The translations under genes and the position numbers were made by a program. Below are positions 1-6,484 of a DNA stretch of 17,808 nt, in pieces (position 1 is the stretch's first letter; each line of letters opens with the position of its first letter). The DNA comes from CBFGRV01 sp965651265 (GTDB lineage: Bacteria > Bacteroidota > Rhodothermia > Rhodothermales > VXPQ01). The notes below the pieces were generated by a model. The model made no database searches, was not told the DNA's origin, and saw only the letters and a program-made list of their open reading frames with translations. The stretch lies in the NCBI GenBank assembly GCA_965651265.1, contig CBFGRV010000061.1, forward strand, positions 1-17,808, given 5' to 3'.

Positions 1-74
1 CCGCCCCGGCTACCTGACGCCGGACGCTCGTGGTGGTCGTTCCTTCAGCCTTGGGGATCTATGCGGATATACGT

Positions 75-114
75 AAAAACGGCCGCCGGCTGGCTGTACC
101 TGCTCGGCGGCCGT
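75..114 (-). terminator. Intrinsic terminator of the lipoprotein gene
   Basis: A perfect 10-bp inverted repeat (ACGGCCGCCG at 79-88 and CGGCGGCCGT at 105-114) with a 16-nt loop is followed, on the minus strand, by a T-run (complement of the A-run at 75-79). It lies about 65 bp past the stop codon of the minus-strand cupredoxin-like gene, the natural place for its terminator. No T-run follows on the plus strand, so it is probably one-directional. Confidence 0.75.
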
Positions 115-120
115 CTCTCA

Positions 121-150
121 ATGCGACTTGGCTTGTTGCTCGAGTCGCAT
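121..150. repeat. 8-bp inverted repeat next to the terminator
   Basis: ATGCGACT (121-128) and AGTCGCAT (143-150) are perfect complements around a 14-nt loop. It lies between the lipoprotein stop codon and its terminator, so in the mRNA it would form a second 3' hairpin. It has no T-run and could be a stabilising 3' stem, a protein site or chance. Confidence 0.35.
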
Positions 151-179
151 GACTTCATCGTCGGGTTCCAATGCCGAGA

Positions 180-779
180 TTAGTACACCGTTGCGGTTGT
201 GGAGGCGCCGATGTTGTCCTGGACATGCACGGTCGTTTCCTCCATTCCTCCATGTACTGGGCAAAATACACGATAGGTCCCCGGTTCGAGATTGACGGCA
301 AGAATCTCACTTTCGCCTGGCTCGAGGCTTTCGATCGACCAGTCGGAATCCATGCCGGCAATACCCTCGTCGGGAGTCGTCATCTCCTCCTCGCCTTCGA
401 TGGGCTGATCCTGCATGCCCTCACCCTCCATGCCGTCATCCTGCATGTCGGTGGCACTTACGAGCTCGATCTCGAGTCCGTGCTGCTCCGTATCGGAGTT
501 CTCGACTTCGAAAACGACTTCCCCGGACGAGATGGTCTGCGGAACGTCTGTTTCAAGCGATGCGAGGTCTACCGAAATGGTGTCTTCGACCATTCCGAGG
601 TACGGGTCTGTCAGACCGGTGGTGTCGCCGAACATCGAGGTGTCGCTGGCGAACTCGTCCGTCGCGGGTCGATCCGTACAGGCCGCCAGCGATACCGCGA
701 TGACAAAAACGAGTGCGGCTTCCACGAGGCCGCGAACACGACGAAATCCGCGCCCGGATTGTCTCTTGCTTGGATGCAT
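180..779 (-). CDS. Cupredoxin-like (type 1 copper) lipoprotein
   Basis: Probable cell-envelope blue-copper protein for electron transfer or copper handling. From the ATG at 779 the product has 199 residues. It opens with a basic, hydrophobic signal segment ending in the lipobox LAAC (Cys34), so it should be a lipoprotein. The C-terminal half is a cupredoxin-like beta-sandwich. Possible copper ligands are His100 (EQHGLEIE) and the loop FCPVHGGM (Cys173, His176, Met179), whose C-x2-H-x2-M spacing is that of amicyanin. Between the ligand regions is an acidic Met/Asp/Glu-rich insertion (about residues 111-145), unusual inside a cupredoxin. ATGs at 794 and 875 are also in frame; 779 is chosen because it puts a normal-length signal just before the lipobox, and no start has a clear ribosome binding site. 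The gene appears monocistronic. The copper role rests on motifs only. Confidence 0.8.
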   Translation of the reverse strand: MHPSKRQSGRGFRRVRGLVEAALVFVIAVSLAACTDRPATDEFASDTSMFGDTTGLTDPYLGMVEDTISVDLASLETDVPQTISSGEVVFEVENSDTEQHGLEIELVSATDMQDDGMEGEGMQDQPIEGEEEMTTPDEGIAGMDSDWSIESLEPGESEILAVNLEPGTYRVFCPVHGGMEETTVHVQDNIGASTTATVY

Positions 780-999
780 AATCTGATGTCTCATTTTGTT
801 CACGTGCCGATTTTCGTTATGGCGGCTCGGCGCGGGTGTGCGCCGCAGCCTGTGGTCCGTCCGATCACCGCTCACCCTAGATGGAGTTTCCCGGGCGCAC
901 GCACCGTGATTTGACTATTACAATCGTCCTTTCCCTTTCTAGATGCGTTACAAATCAGCGTCGCACGGATGGACGACAAGCGGTCCGCATAGGCAACAC

Positions 1000-1276
1000 T
1001 CGTTACGCTCAAACGAAAAGAGTAACTGAAATGAAATAGTGCGGGTCTGCGAGAGATGGAGGTGAACCGGCGGGTTCGCCCTGCATTAGAGAAAATGAAA
1101 CTCAGGGATGGACCCTGAATGAGGAGAAGGAGGCGGTGACGAGGTTCAGCCGGATCACAGGCCGTCGACAATCGAGTTCGATGGTACGACAGCCTGCCAT
1201 TCGGTAACACGTCCGCCAGGACGAGAGGTCCATTCCGAAGGGAAGGGTCGGTGCTCGCGTACCGGCCCTTTTTTTT
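1000..1276 (+). ncRNA. Candidate structured non-coding RNA
   Basis: A plus-strand intrinsic terminator (1243-1276) ends a region with no believable plus-strand ORF, so something untranslated seems to be transcribed here. Upstream of it four more hairpins can be drawn: 1002-1026 (GTTACGCTC with GAGTAAC, one bulge), 1061-1080 (8-bp stem with one G-U pair, 4-nt loop), 1102-1118 (TCAGGG with CCCTGA) and 1158-1196 (CAGGC-GTCG with CGAC-GCCTG enclosing ATCGA/TCGAT). I checked by eye for signatures of tmRNA, RNase P RNA, SRP RNA and tRNA and found none. The 5' end is a guess. It could instead be an untranslated leader or the remnant of a lost gene. Confidence 0.3.
1243..1276 (+). terminator. Plus-strand intrinsic terminator
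   Basis: AAGGGTCGGT (1243-1252) pairs with ACCGGCCCTT (1261-1270) through ten base pairs including one G-U, with an 8-nt loop. The T-run covers 1269-1276. This is a canonical Rho-independent terminator reading to the right. No protein gene precedes it on the plus strand, which is the main reason to suspect an RNA gene. Confidence 0.75.
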
Positions 1277-1300
1277 GGTCCTCACTAAGATCCTCGACAC

Positions 1301-1394
1301 AAAAAAACCGCTCCCGACCGGCCTGCAACCCACGTGACGACGACATCCCCGCCTTCGACGCCGCCTCCGGGTGGCCGTTTAGCCGGTCGGGAGC
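1301..1394 (-). terminator. Long-loop intrinsic terminator after the 78-residue gene
   Basis: A perfect 12-bp inverted repeat (GCTCCCGACCGG at 1310-1321, CCGGTCGGGAGC at 1383-1394) is followed on the minus strand by seven T (complement of 1301-1307). It begins 26 bp past the stop of the minus-strand 78-residue gene. The 61-nt loop is unusually long for a terminator, but stem and T-run are otherwise ideal. It faces the plus-strand terminator at 1243-1276 across 24 bp. Confidence 0.7.
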
Positions 1395-1419
1395 TTAGCC
1401 CTTCGCTCAAGCCGTCATT

Positions 1420-1656
1420 CTACGCTTCGATAAAGCCGGTACCCGAGAAGGACTGGCTTTTGGGGATGGGCAGCTCGCGACGCTTCGCCTCGGCTTCGAG
1501 ATTGGCCACTACCCGAGCGAGCTCTTTAGTGGCACGGGCGATTTCCAGGCTTCGATAAGCGCTGAGCTGATGTAGCTGACGGCGGCACTCTAAGATCTTA
1601 CGGATGAGGACGGCATCCTGTAGGTCCTGTGCATCCGTAATCAGGTTGATATCCAT
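1420..1656 (-). CDS. Small helical protein of unknown function
   Basis: A 78-residue protein I do not recognise. Residues 1-60 look almost wholly alpha-helical, with heptad-like Leu/Ile/Ala spacing and many Arg/Glu/Lys, so a short coiled coil is likely. The last 15 residues (from about ELPIPKSQ) look unstructured. There is no signal peptide or membrane segment. The start is secure: GGAGGA lies 5 nt before the ATG, one of the best ribosome binding sites in the window. The gene is a complete small transcription unit, with a sigma70-like promoter at 1693-1721, two dyads farther upstream (1737-1787) and a terminator at 1301-1394. That makes it a real, separately regulated gene despite its size. 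Confidence 0.65.
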   Translation of the reverse strand: MDINLITDAQDLQDAVLIRKILECRRQLHQLSAYRSLEIARATKELARVVANLEAEAKRRELPIPKSQSFSGTGFIEA

Positions 1657-1692
1657 GGCTTCCTCCGGGGTGGTTGCAGTCCGCCATAGCCT

Positions 1693-1721
1693 ACAGTAGC
1701 ATCTTGCGCCGATTCCTGCAA
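1693..1721 (-). promoter_or_regulatory. Sigma70-like promoter of the 78-residue gene
   Basis: On the minus strand TTGCAG (complement of 1716-1721) is followed after 17 nt by TACTGT (complement of 1693-1698). That gives 4 of 6 matches at each box with ideal spacing and a 5' leader of about 30 nt to the strong ribosome binding site of the gene starting at 1656. Several bacteria in this lineage use divergent consensus boxes, so the call is moderate. Confidence 0.45.
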
Positions 1722-1736
1722 GTCCCTTGTGCCATT

Positions 1737-1787
1737 CTTACCTATGCGTAACGGCCGAAGCGAGCCATCCTGTTACATACGCGTAAC
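1737..1787. promoter_or_regulatory. Pair of TTAC-N6-GTAA dyads, possible operator
   Basis: Two related 16-bp elements, CTTACCTATGCGTAAC (1737-1752) and GTTACATACGCGTAAC (1772-1787), share the dyad TTAC-N6-GTAA and most of the centre, and lie 35 bp apart start to start. They sit 16 to 66 bp upstream of the -35 box of the 78-residue gene and just past the GH10 stop. The helical phasing (about 3.3 turns) is not perfect. I do not recognise a known regulator for this site. Confidence 0.45.
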
Positions 1788-1825
1788 GCGAAGCCCCATC
1801 CATTTACGTCTTAGAATAGTCCTGA

Positions 1826-3457
1826 TCAGTCCTCGGGTGGAGGGCCGCCCGTCACGGACCGATCGCGTTTGGCGGGCAGCCGGTCCCATCGGTCAAGAAG
1901 TGACTCGAGCCTGTGAAAGGCCGGTTTGCGCGTTCCATCCATCTCGATGAGACCGCCGTTCTCGATGAAGGTCCTGAAATCCGCGAAGTCGTACCAGCTG
2001 ATATTGTGGATGTACGGTTTGCTATAGAGGATGGTGTACATCTGCTCGAGCCAATCGGCCTGCACCTGCTCGTCCCAGTGACGGTGCCAGTCGTACATGA
2101 GTCCCTGCCGGCCTTCGTCGGGACCGGCCGATGCCCCGATCTCGGTGATGTAGACGGGTTTTCCGAGCTCGGCGAACCTCTCGATCAGCCGTACGATGGC
2201 CGATAGGTCTCGTCCCGGAAAGTACATCTGCACACCTGTGACCTCGAAGGGCACCTCGGCCTCGATCAATTCTTCCATAAACCGCCGCGGCGTCCGCAGG
2301 GGCCGGTCGGCGGGCCCGGATGACGTATGCCCTTGCGCAACATATTCTGCAAACACGCAGCAGTTGTTGATCAGACGCTCCACGCGCGGGTTCACGTCGT
2401 GGGTAGTCTCGCACGCGAGGCGGGTGATTTCCGTGATCTGGTCGGGCGTGTGGCCGAATTCGTTGGCCCAGTCATGGTACTCGTTGACGACTTCCCAGTA
2501 CAGAACGTCGTCGCCGTAGTGTGAGACGAGCGCCTCCGTGTGCCGGCGGACGTAATCCTTCAGCGCGGTGAAGTCCTTCTCCCGCAGCCAGTCCGGCATC
2601 ACCCACGGGTGGAACCAGAAGAGAGGCCGGCCCTCGGCCGTGATGTCGTGCTCCTTCAGCCAACCGAGAATTTCGTCCTTGATTCCGAATCGGTGCTCGC
2701 CTTCGTACGGCTCGAAGACCGGATACCAGGTGTCGTAGTTGTAGTGGGTGATGGTGGCGTAATTGAACAGCTCGACGAAGCGGTCGACCATGTCCACCGA
2801 TTTGGCCCAGATGTACTGGCGTGTCTCACAGCCGAAAAAGAATTCGTCCGTTCGGGGTGAGTGCGCGAGATCGGAACGCGCCTTGTCGAGCTCGATCATT
2901 TCGCCCGCCCAGAGGCCGTAGAGCAGCGATTTATCGGCGAGGGCTGCTTGCCGCTCCCCGGATGCGCGGGTCGCGTCATCGAGCAGCTCCTGTGCCAGCT
3001 CGTACAGACCGATCGTGTCCGTCCCGAAATCCGCACCGGCATAGCGGCGCATGCGCTCACGATTCTGGGCGACCTTCGTGCGGGCAAATTCGAAATTGAG
3101 GCTGAGCCCACCGAGCGCTTCGTAATCCCCGGGTCGGAAGAACTCGCCACCATTGTCGGCTTCCAGCCAGACGTTCCCGAATCCTTCGACGAACCATCGC
3201 GCATTGATGGCGAAGGGACGATCGACGCCGGACGGCACCACCAGCCCGGATTGCGTCACGTTCGTGGGTGAAAGAAAGGCATCTCCTTGCGTATCGGTCA
3301 GGTAGGCCCAGTCGACCTCGCCCTGAAGAGGATGCGGATAGGGTCGCAGCACGAGGTCTGTTCGAGCAGCGGGCCGCGCCCAAACCGACGACGGCCCCAC
3401 GGCGAGCCCCGCGACCCCCAGCGCACCCCGTTTGATGAGTTCTCGTCGCGTAATCAT
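1826..3457 (-). CDS. GH10 endo-beta-1,4-xylanase-like glycosidase, Tat-exported
   Basis: A 543-residue probable retaining xylanase of glycoside hydrolase family 10, cleaving internal beta-1,4-xylosyl links outside the cytoplasm. The N-terminus has a twin-arginine signal (RRELIKRG then a hydrophobic stretch, likely cut after VWARPA near residue 30). Residues about 35-230 form an N-terminal module that may be a carbohydrate-binding fold plus helices. The catalytic barrel follows: FHPWVMPDWL (282-291) matches the GH10 substrate-binding motif, Glu326 in WEVVNE is the predicted acid/base and Glu439 in VYITEIG the predicted nucleophile. It starts 14 bp after the GH42 stop and shares that gene's promoter. 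No Shine-Dalgarno is seen, which suggests coupling to GH42 translation. The barrel is somewhat divergent and the large N-terminal part is atypical, so the substrate could be another beta-glycan. Confidence 0.85.
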   Translation of the reverse strand: MITRRELIKRGALGVAGLAVGPSSVWARPAARTDLVLRPYPHPLQGEVDWAYLTDTQGDAFLSPTNVTQSGLVVPSGVDRPFAINARWFVEGFGNVWLEADNGGEFFRPGDYEALGGLSLNFEFARTKVAQNRERMRRYAGADFGTDTIGLYELAQELLDDATRASGERQAALADKSLLYGLWAGEMIELDKARSDLAHSPRTDEFFFGCETRQYIWAKSVDMVDRFVELFNYATITHYNYDTWYPVFEPYEGEHRFGIKDEILGWLKEHDITAEGRPLFWFHPWVMPDWLREKDFTALKDYVRRHTEALVSHYGDDVLYWEVVNEYHDWANEFGHTPDQITEITRLACETTHDVNPRVERLINNCCVFAEYVAQGHTSSGPADRPLRTPRRFMEELIEAEVPFEVTGVQMYFPGRDLSAIVRLIERFAELGKPVYITEIGASAGPDEGRQGLMYDWHRHWDEQVQADWLEQMYTILYSKPYIHNISWYDFADFRTFIENGGLIEMDGTRKPAFHRLESLLDRWDRLPAKRDRSVTGGPPPED

Positions 3458-3471
3458 TCAGAATGCCCAGA

Positions 3472-5733
3472 TCATTGAGAGCGGCCACGATACACGCGCA
3501 CCTCGCGGGGTCGCAGCGCCATGGAGAACGAGGTTCGATCTTCGCAGATGCTGATCGGCAGGTCCGGGCCACCAAAGATCTCCCTCATCGAACTGGATCT
3601 GCCTTCGAGAGCCACGCTCACTTCCGATGCCTCGTCTTCCAAATTTTGGATGATGATCATCTGCTCGCCATTCCGGCTTCCAAGCGTATCGACGCGAACG
3701 CGCCCGCGCCCACTGACATGTGGCCGGTTCAGCTCACCCGCCGTCTCGACGAGGGCCGCGATAATGCGGCCCGTCGACGGATCGCCGTGTCGCGCATACG
3801 ACAGTCCGAGATACGATCCGATCAGAATGGCCCGCCCCTCCCCGTAATGCATCTCGGTGATGGCCGGTGCTCCATCCCGGAATGAGCCGATGATGTCGGC
3901 GCCTTCGATGAAGTACGTCTCCTTGACGATCGCGCCGTAGGCCGCGGCGCCGGCTTCGACGCCGGGAAGCGAGCGATCCAGACGCATCTCGATGCGGCCG
4001 ATCCCGCCCGCGACATCCACAGGCTGGGCCGCGACGAAGCCGTCGGAGTCGTTGATGCCCGGGTGCAGATCCAGGCGGGCGCCACGCCTCGTCAGGCCAC
4101 CAACAAATAGGTACTCATCCTCCGATGCCGGCTCTGCATGGGCTTGACGGACGCCGAAGACCTTGTGCAATCCGTACCCCGGCACGGTCGTCGCATGCCG
4201 GCCTTCTTCGCGATTCCATCCACACAGATAGGCCTCCGCGATCAGCGTACCACCCGCTTCGACCCAGCCGGCCAGGGCCGCGGCCGTGTCGGCATCGAGC
4301 AGGTAGGGCATGGGAGCGATCACGACCCGGTAGTCGCGTAGCACGCCTGCCCGGACGTCGTTCGGGTGGATGAAGTCGATGCGATGGCAGCGCTCATAGA
4401 GTGCGCGGTGGATGCCGAGCATAGAGTCGGTGGCGGACTTCTCGTTGCCCGTCGCCGCCCACGCGAAAACCTGATTCTCCGGGTGATAGACGATGGCGAT
4501 CTCCGCCTCCGGGGGCTCAGCATCGAACAGGAAGTCCTTTTCCTCGTCGAGGACACGGCCGCACTGCGCGAACGCCTTCAACCAGGGCGTGGGGGCGCCG
4601 TCGAGCCGGGTCAAACCCCAGGCAGGCGCCTCGCGGCCGAGTAGCTCGGGCCGGTATTGCCAGAAGATGAACCCTTTTAGATTGGCGGCAATCCCCGTGA
4701 AGATGTGCCGTTTGACGTCGTCGGCATCGATGCATTCGTGGAGATCGAGGGTGTACCCCATGAGCATGAGCATCTCCGCCGACATCACCGGCTTGCCGCG
4801 AGCGCTCGACCGCAGGATGTCGTGCATCATCGGGTCGTCCATCTGCGTGAAGCCGTGGAGGTCGCCGTACTGTGCCACGTTCCACGGATCATTTGCCGTG
4901 GAGGTGATCGGGAAGCCCTGGATGAAGACGTGGTGGCACATCTTGGGATGGCGATCGCCGTCGACCTCGCGGCAGACCTCGTATCGGCGCCGCACGTTCT
5001 CACCGAGGACATCGACGAAGAACATGCGCCAGTCGATGATGTCGTTGAACGTATTGCGGGTCTTCGGGAGCTCCACGTCGTCGAAGCCCGCATAGTTGCG
5101 ATTCCAGGAGTGGTTCAGCCCGTCGATGTCGCCATATTTCCGTTCCAGCCAGCGCTGGAAGGCGAAGTGACAGCGTCCACAGTGACAGAGCATGTCGCCC
5201 ATTCGGGCGGCGTCGTCCGCCCAGAGCCGCATCTCCGCCATGGATTGCGTGAGCTCGGGCTCGCTGCCGAAATTCCATATCTCCAGGGCGGGATGGTCCC
5301 TGTACCGGTCGAAGGTGGTGCGCAGAAAGCGCATCATGTGTTCGACGGCCTCATCGTGATTGAGGCAGAGTCCGAGCCCGCCGATTTGCCGGTGCGGTTG
5401 GGTCTGCGGGCCGATGCGGCGACCGTCGAGCGTGACCATAGAGGCATCCGGGTACTGCCGGTAGATCCAGGCGGGCGCGACGTCCACGATCGTGTTGAGC
5501 ATGACTCGAAGCCCGTGCTTCGCCGACAGGTCCATCAGCTGGTCGATGTCGTCGAAGTAGAAGCGGTCCTCCTCGGGGTGATTCCATCTCCATTGAACCC
5601 AGAATTTGACCGAATTGAAGCCCAGCTCGGCCATGGCCTGGAGGTCGCGATCCCAGTCTTCGGGCGGCGGAGACGGGGCGCGATAATACTGGGAGCCGAA
5701 AGGAAAGTAACTACTACTGAGGAGGTCCCTCAT
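3472..5733 (-). CDS. GH42 beta-galactosidase-like glycosidase
   Basis: Removes terminal sugar, classically beta-galactose (some relatives alpha-L-arabinopyranose), from oligosaccharides. With the ATG at 5733 the product has 753 residues; a TTG at 5763 would add ten and has no ribosome binding site either. Numbering below is from the TTG form. The TIM barrel spans about 20-395, with the typical opening SYFPFGSQYYRAP. The zinc-site cysteines are Cys193, Cys195 and Cys198 (CHCGRC), with Cys133 as a likely fourth. Predicted acid/base is Glu168 and nucleophile Glu330 (PVMSAEM). The trimerisation-type domain (about 415-625) and C-terminal sandwich follow. The residue before the acid/base is Ser167 where clan GH-A usually has Asn. 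No signal peptide, so cytoplasmic. It is the first gene of the GH42-GH10 operon, under a LacI-type promoter/operator. Confidence 0.88.
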   Translation of the reverse strand: MRDLLSSSYFPFGSQYYRAPSPPPEDWDRDLQAMAELGFNSVKFWVQWRWNHPEEDRFYFDDIDQLMDLSAKHGLRVMLNTIVDVAPAWIYRQYPDASMVTLDGRRIGPQTQPHRQIGGLGLCLNHDEAVEHMMRFLRTTFDRYRDHPALEIWNFGSEPELTQSMAEMRLWADDAARMGDMLCHCGRCHFAFQRWLERKYGDIDGLNHSWNRNYAGFDDVELPKTRNTFNDIIDWRMFFVDVLGENVRRRYEVCREVDGDRHPKMCHHVFIQGFPITSTANDPWNVAQYGDLHGFTQMDDPMMHDILRSSARGKPVMSAEMLMLMGYTLDLHECIDADDVKRHIFTGIAANLKGFIFWQYRPELLGREAPAWGLTRLDGAPTPWLKAFAQCGRVLDEEKDFLFDAEPPEAEIAIVYHPENQVFAWAATGNEKSATDSMLGIHRALYERCHRIDFIHPNDVRAGVLRDYRVVIAPMPYLLDADTAAALAGWVEAGGTLIAEAYLCGWNREEGRHATTVPGYGLHKVFGVRQAHAEPASEDEYLFVGGLTRRGARLDLHPGINDSDGFVAAQPVDVAGGIGRIEMRLDRSLPGVEAGAAAYGAIVKETYFIEGADIIGSFRDGAPAITEMHYGEGRAILIGSYLGLSYARHGDPSTGRIIAALVETAGELNRPHVSGRGRVRVDTLGSRNGEQMIIIQNLEDEASEVSVALEGRSSSMREIFGGPDLPISICEDRTSFSMALRPREVRVYRGRSQ

Positions 5734-5776
5734 CGAATGCGGAAACAGATGGGGCCAAAGCAAACACGATAACCCG

Positions 5777-5794
5777 TGCGCAAACGATTGCGCA
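5777..5794. promoter_or_regulatory. LacI-family-type operator before GH42-GH10
   Basis: TGCGCAAACGATTGCGCA has perfect 7-bp arms (TGCGCAA/TTGCGCA) around a central CG, the hallmark of operators bound by LacI-family sugar repressors. On the minus strand it begins 4 nt after the predicted -10 box, covering the expected transcription start, a classic repression position. No LacI-family gene lies in the window, so the regulator must be encoded elsewhere. Confidence 0.75.
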
Positions 5795-5798
5795 GCGG

Positions 5799-5827
5799 AG
5801 TTTACAGCTTTCCCCCGCCTAAGTCAA
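5799..5827 (-). promoter_or_regulatory. Sigma70-like promoter of the GH42-GH10 operon
   Basis: On the minus strand TTGACT (complement of 5822-5827, 5 of 6 matches) is followed after exactly 17 nt by TAAACT (complement of 5799-5804, 4 of 6). The predicted start falls in the LacI-type operator at 5777-5794, leaving a leader of roughly 55-60 nt to the ATG at 5733. The operator position strongly supports the promoter. Confidence 0.65.
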
Positions 5828-5861
5828 TCGACCACACGCCGTCCTCAGCTCTCCTTTCTCC

Positions 5862-6158
5862 TTATTGTTTGGCGCGAATGGCTTTGATGAGATCGGCCTT
5901 CGACATCTTGCTCCGGCCATCGATGCGAAGCTCGCGCGCTCGATTGTAGAGCTCTTCCTTGCTCCGGTCCTCGAGCGACCCGCTCGGATTGCCGGTGCCC
6001 TGCGTCCGCCTATTCGGCGTCCGCCCTTCTTCACGCCGCGATTTGTTCACGGTCCGGGCGGCAATCTCCTTCGCGCGCTTCGTTGACTTGCCTCGGTCGA
6101 GACTGCTTTCCTTGATGTGCTCGTACTGGCGTCGATCCTTATCCGTCCACTCCGGCAT
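5862..6158 (-). CDS. Small basic protein with Rho N-terminal/SAP-like C-terminus
   Basis: A 98-residue, highly charged protein of a type often annotated as 'plasmid stabilization' or 'Rho termination factor N-terminal domain' protein; both names are uninformative about function. Residues 1-45 are Lys/Arg/Glu-rich and helical (KRAKEIAARTVNKSRREEGR), followed by a Gly/Asn/Thr linker. Residues about 62-98 (SKEELYNRARELRIDGRSKM then SKADLIKAIR) form the helix-extended-helix of the Rho-N/SAP fold, which binds nucleic acid. The start is well supported: GGGGAGG lies 7 nt before the ATG. The gene is divergent from the YciF-like gene at 6485, and such proteins and YciF-type proteins are often stress-induced (inference here). 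No terminator is evident between it and GH42, so weak read-through is possible. Confidence 0.8.
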   Translation of the reverse strand: MPEWTDKDRRQYEHIKESSLDRGKSTKRAKEIAARTVNKSRREEGRTPNRRTQGTGNPSGSLEDRSKEELYNRARELRIDGRSKMSKADLIKAIRAKQ

Positions 6159-6484
6159 GGTTTTGCCTCCCCTGTTCTCGTCTTAGTAAGGACTAGTAAG
6201 TACAAATCCTCCCGGTGAGTCTGATCAGTTTACAGGATTTTGAGCACAGCGCAAACGGAGCAGGAGCTGGTGTGGATGGGAATAGAGTATTTGTTACCGG
6301 TGTGCCGGGGGCGTAACCGGATGGTAGGTTGCTGGTTGATGGCTTAAGTATCACAGATTCGGCAAAGTTGGGCGACAACAATGCGCGTCAGCCCGGGTTG
6401 CTGTACTGTGGTCCGGGGCCGGGTGGTCCGGCAGTCCGGATTAAAGCGTAACGTGAATCAGCACAGCAGAGGAGGTACGCCCGA
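6159..6484. other. 326-bp divergent intergenic region
   Basis: This region lies between the divergent 98-residue (-) and YciF-like (+) genes and should carry both promoters, but I find no convincing sigma70 pair for either. It holds a direct repeat TAGTAAG (6184-6190 and 6194-6200, 10-bp period) just upstream of the minus-strand ribosome binding site, a spaced dyad GTTAC (6293-6297) and GTAAC (6313-6317), two copies of GCGTAAC (6311-6317, 6446-6452), and a 15-bp-spaced TGGTCCGG repeat (6409-6416, 6424-6431). The minus-strand ORF at 6193-6381 does not look like a protein. Confidence 0.5.

Larger units (their letters stand above)
780..1419. other. 640-bp stretch without a credible protein gene
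   Basis: ORFs on both strands here have composition unlike protein (the minus-strand one at 872-1333 is Arg/Ser/Leu-rich with no motif), and I do not call them. The stretch holds a series of hairpins between about 1002 and 1196, a plus-strand terminator at 1243-1276 and a minus-strand terminator at 1301-1394. The part at 780-1000 should contain the promoter of the lipoprotein gene, but I see no convincing -35/-10 pair on the minus strand. On the plus strand TACAAT at 919-924 would be a fair -10 but has no matching -35. Confidence 0.6.

Noticed and set aside
2..76. Possible 3' end of a plus-strand gene (reads RPGYLTPDARGGRSFSLGDL, stop at 74-76)
   Set aside because: Only 24 codons are visible at the window edge and nothing is recognisable; the adjacent hairpin has its T-run on the minus strand, so it gives no support for a plus-strand gene.
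171..914. 247-residue plus-strand ORF
   Set aside because: Exact antisense shadow of the lipoprotein gene, whose signal peptide, lipobox and copper motif are convincing.
1158..1196. tRNA-like stem with GAGTTCGAT loop
   Set aside because: No acceptor stem, D-arm or anticodon arm at the right distances; it is a simple imperfect hairpin.
872..1333. 153-residue minus-strand ORF
   Set aside because: Arg/Ser/Leu-rich composition without any fold-like pattern; it covers two hairpin terminators and the candidate RNA.
4705..5772. 355-residue plus-strand ORF
   Set aside because: Antisense of GH42; the minus strand carries all family motifs. Long antisense ORFs are expected at this GC content.
6193..6381. 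62-residue minus-strand ORF in the divergent intergenic region
   Set aside because: Pro/Thr/Ser-rich with no ribosome binding site; it would overlap the promoter region of both neighbours.
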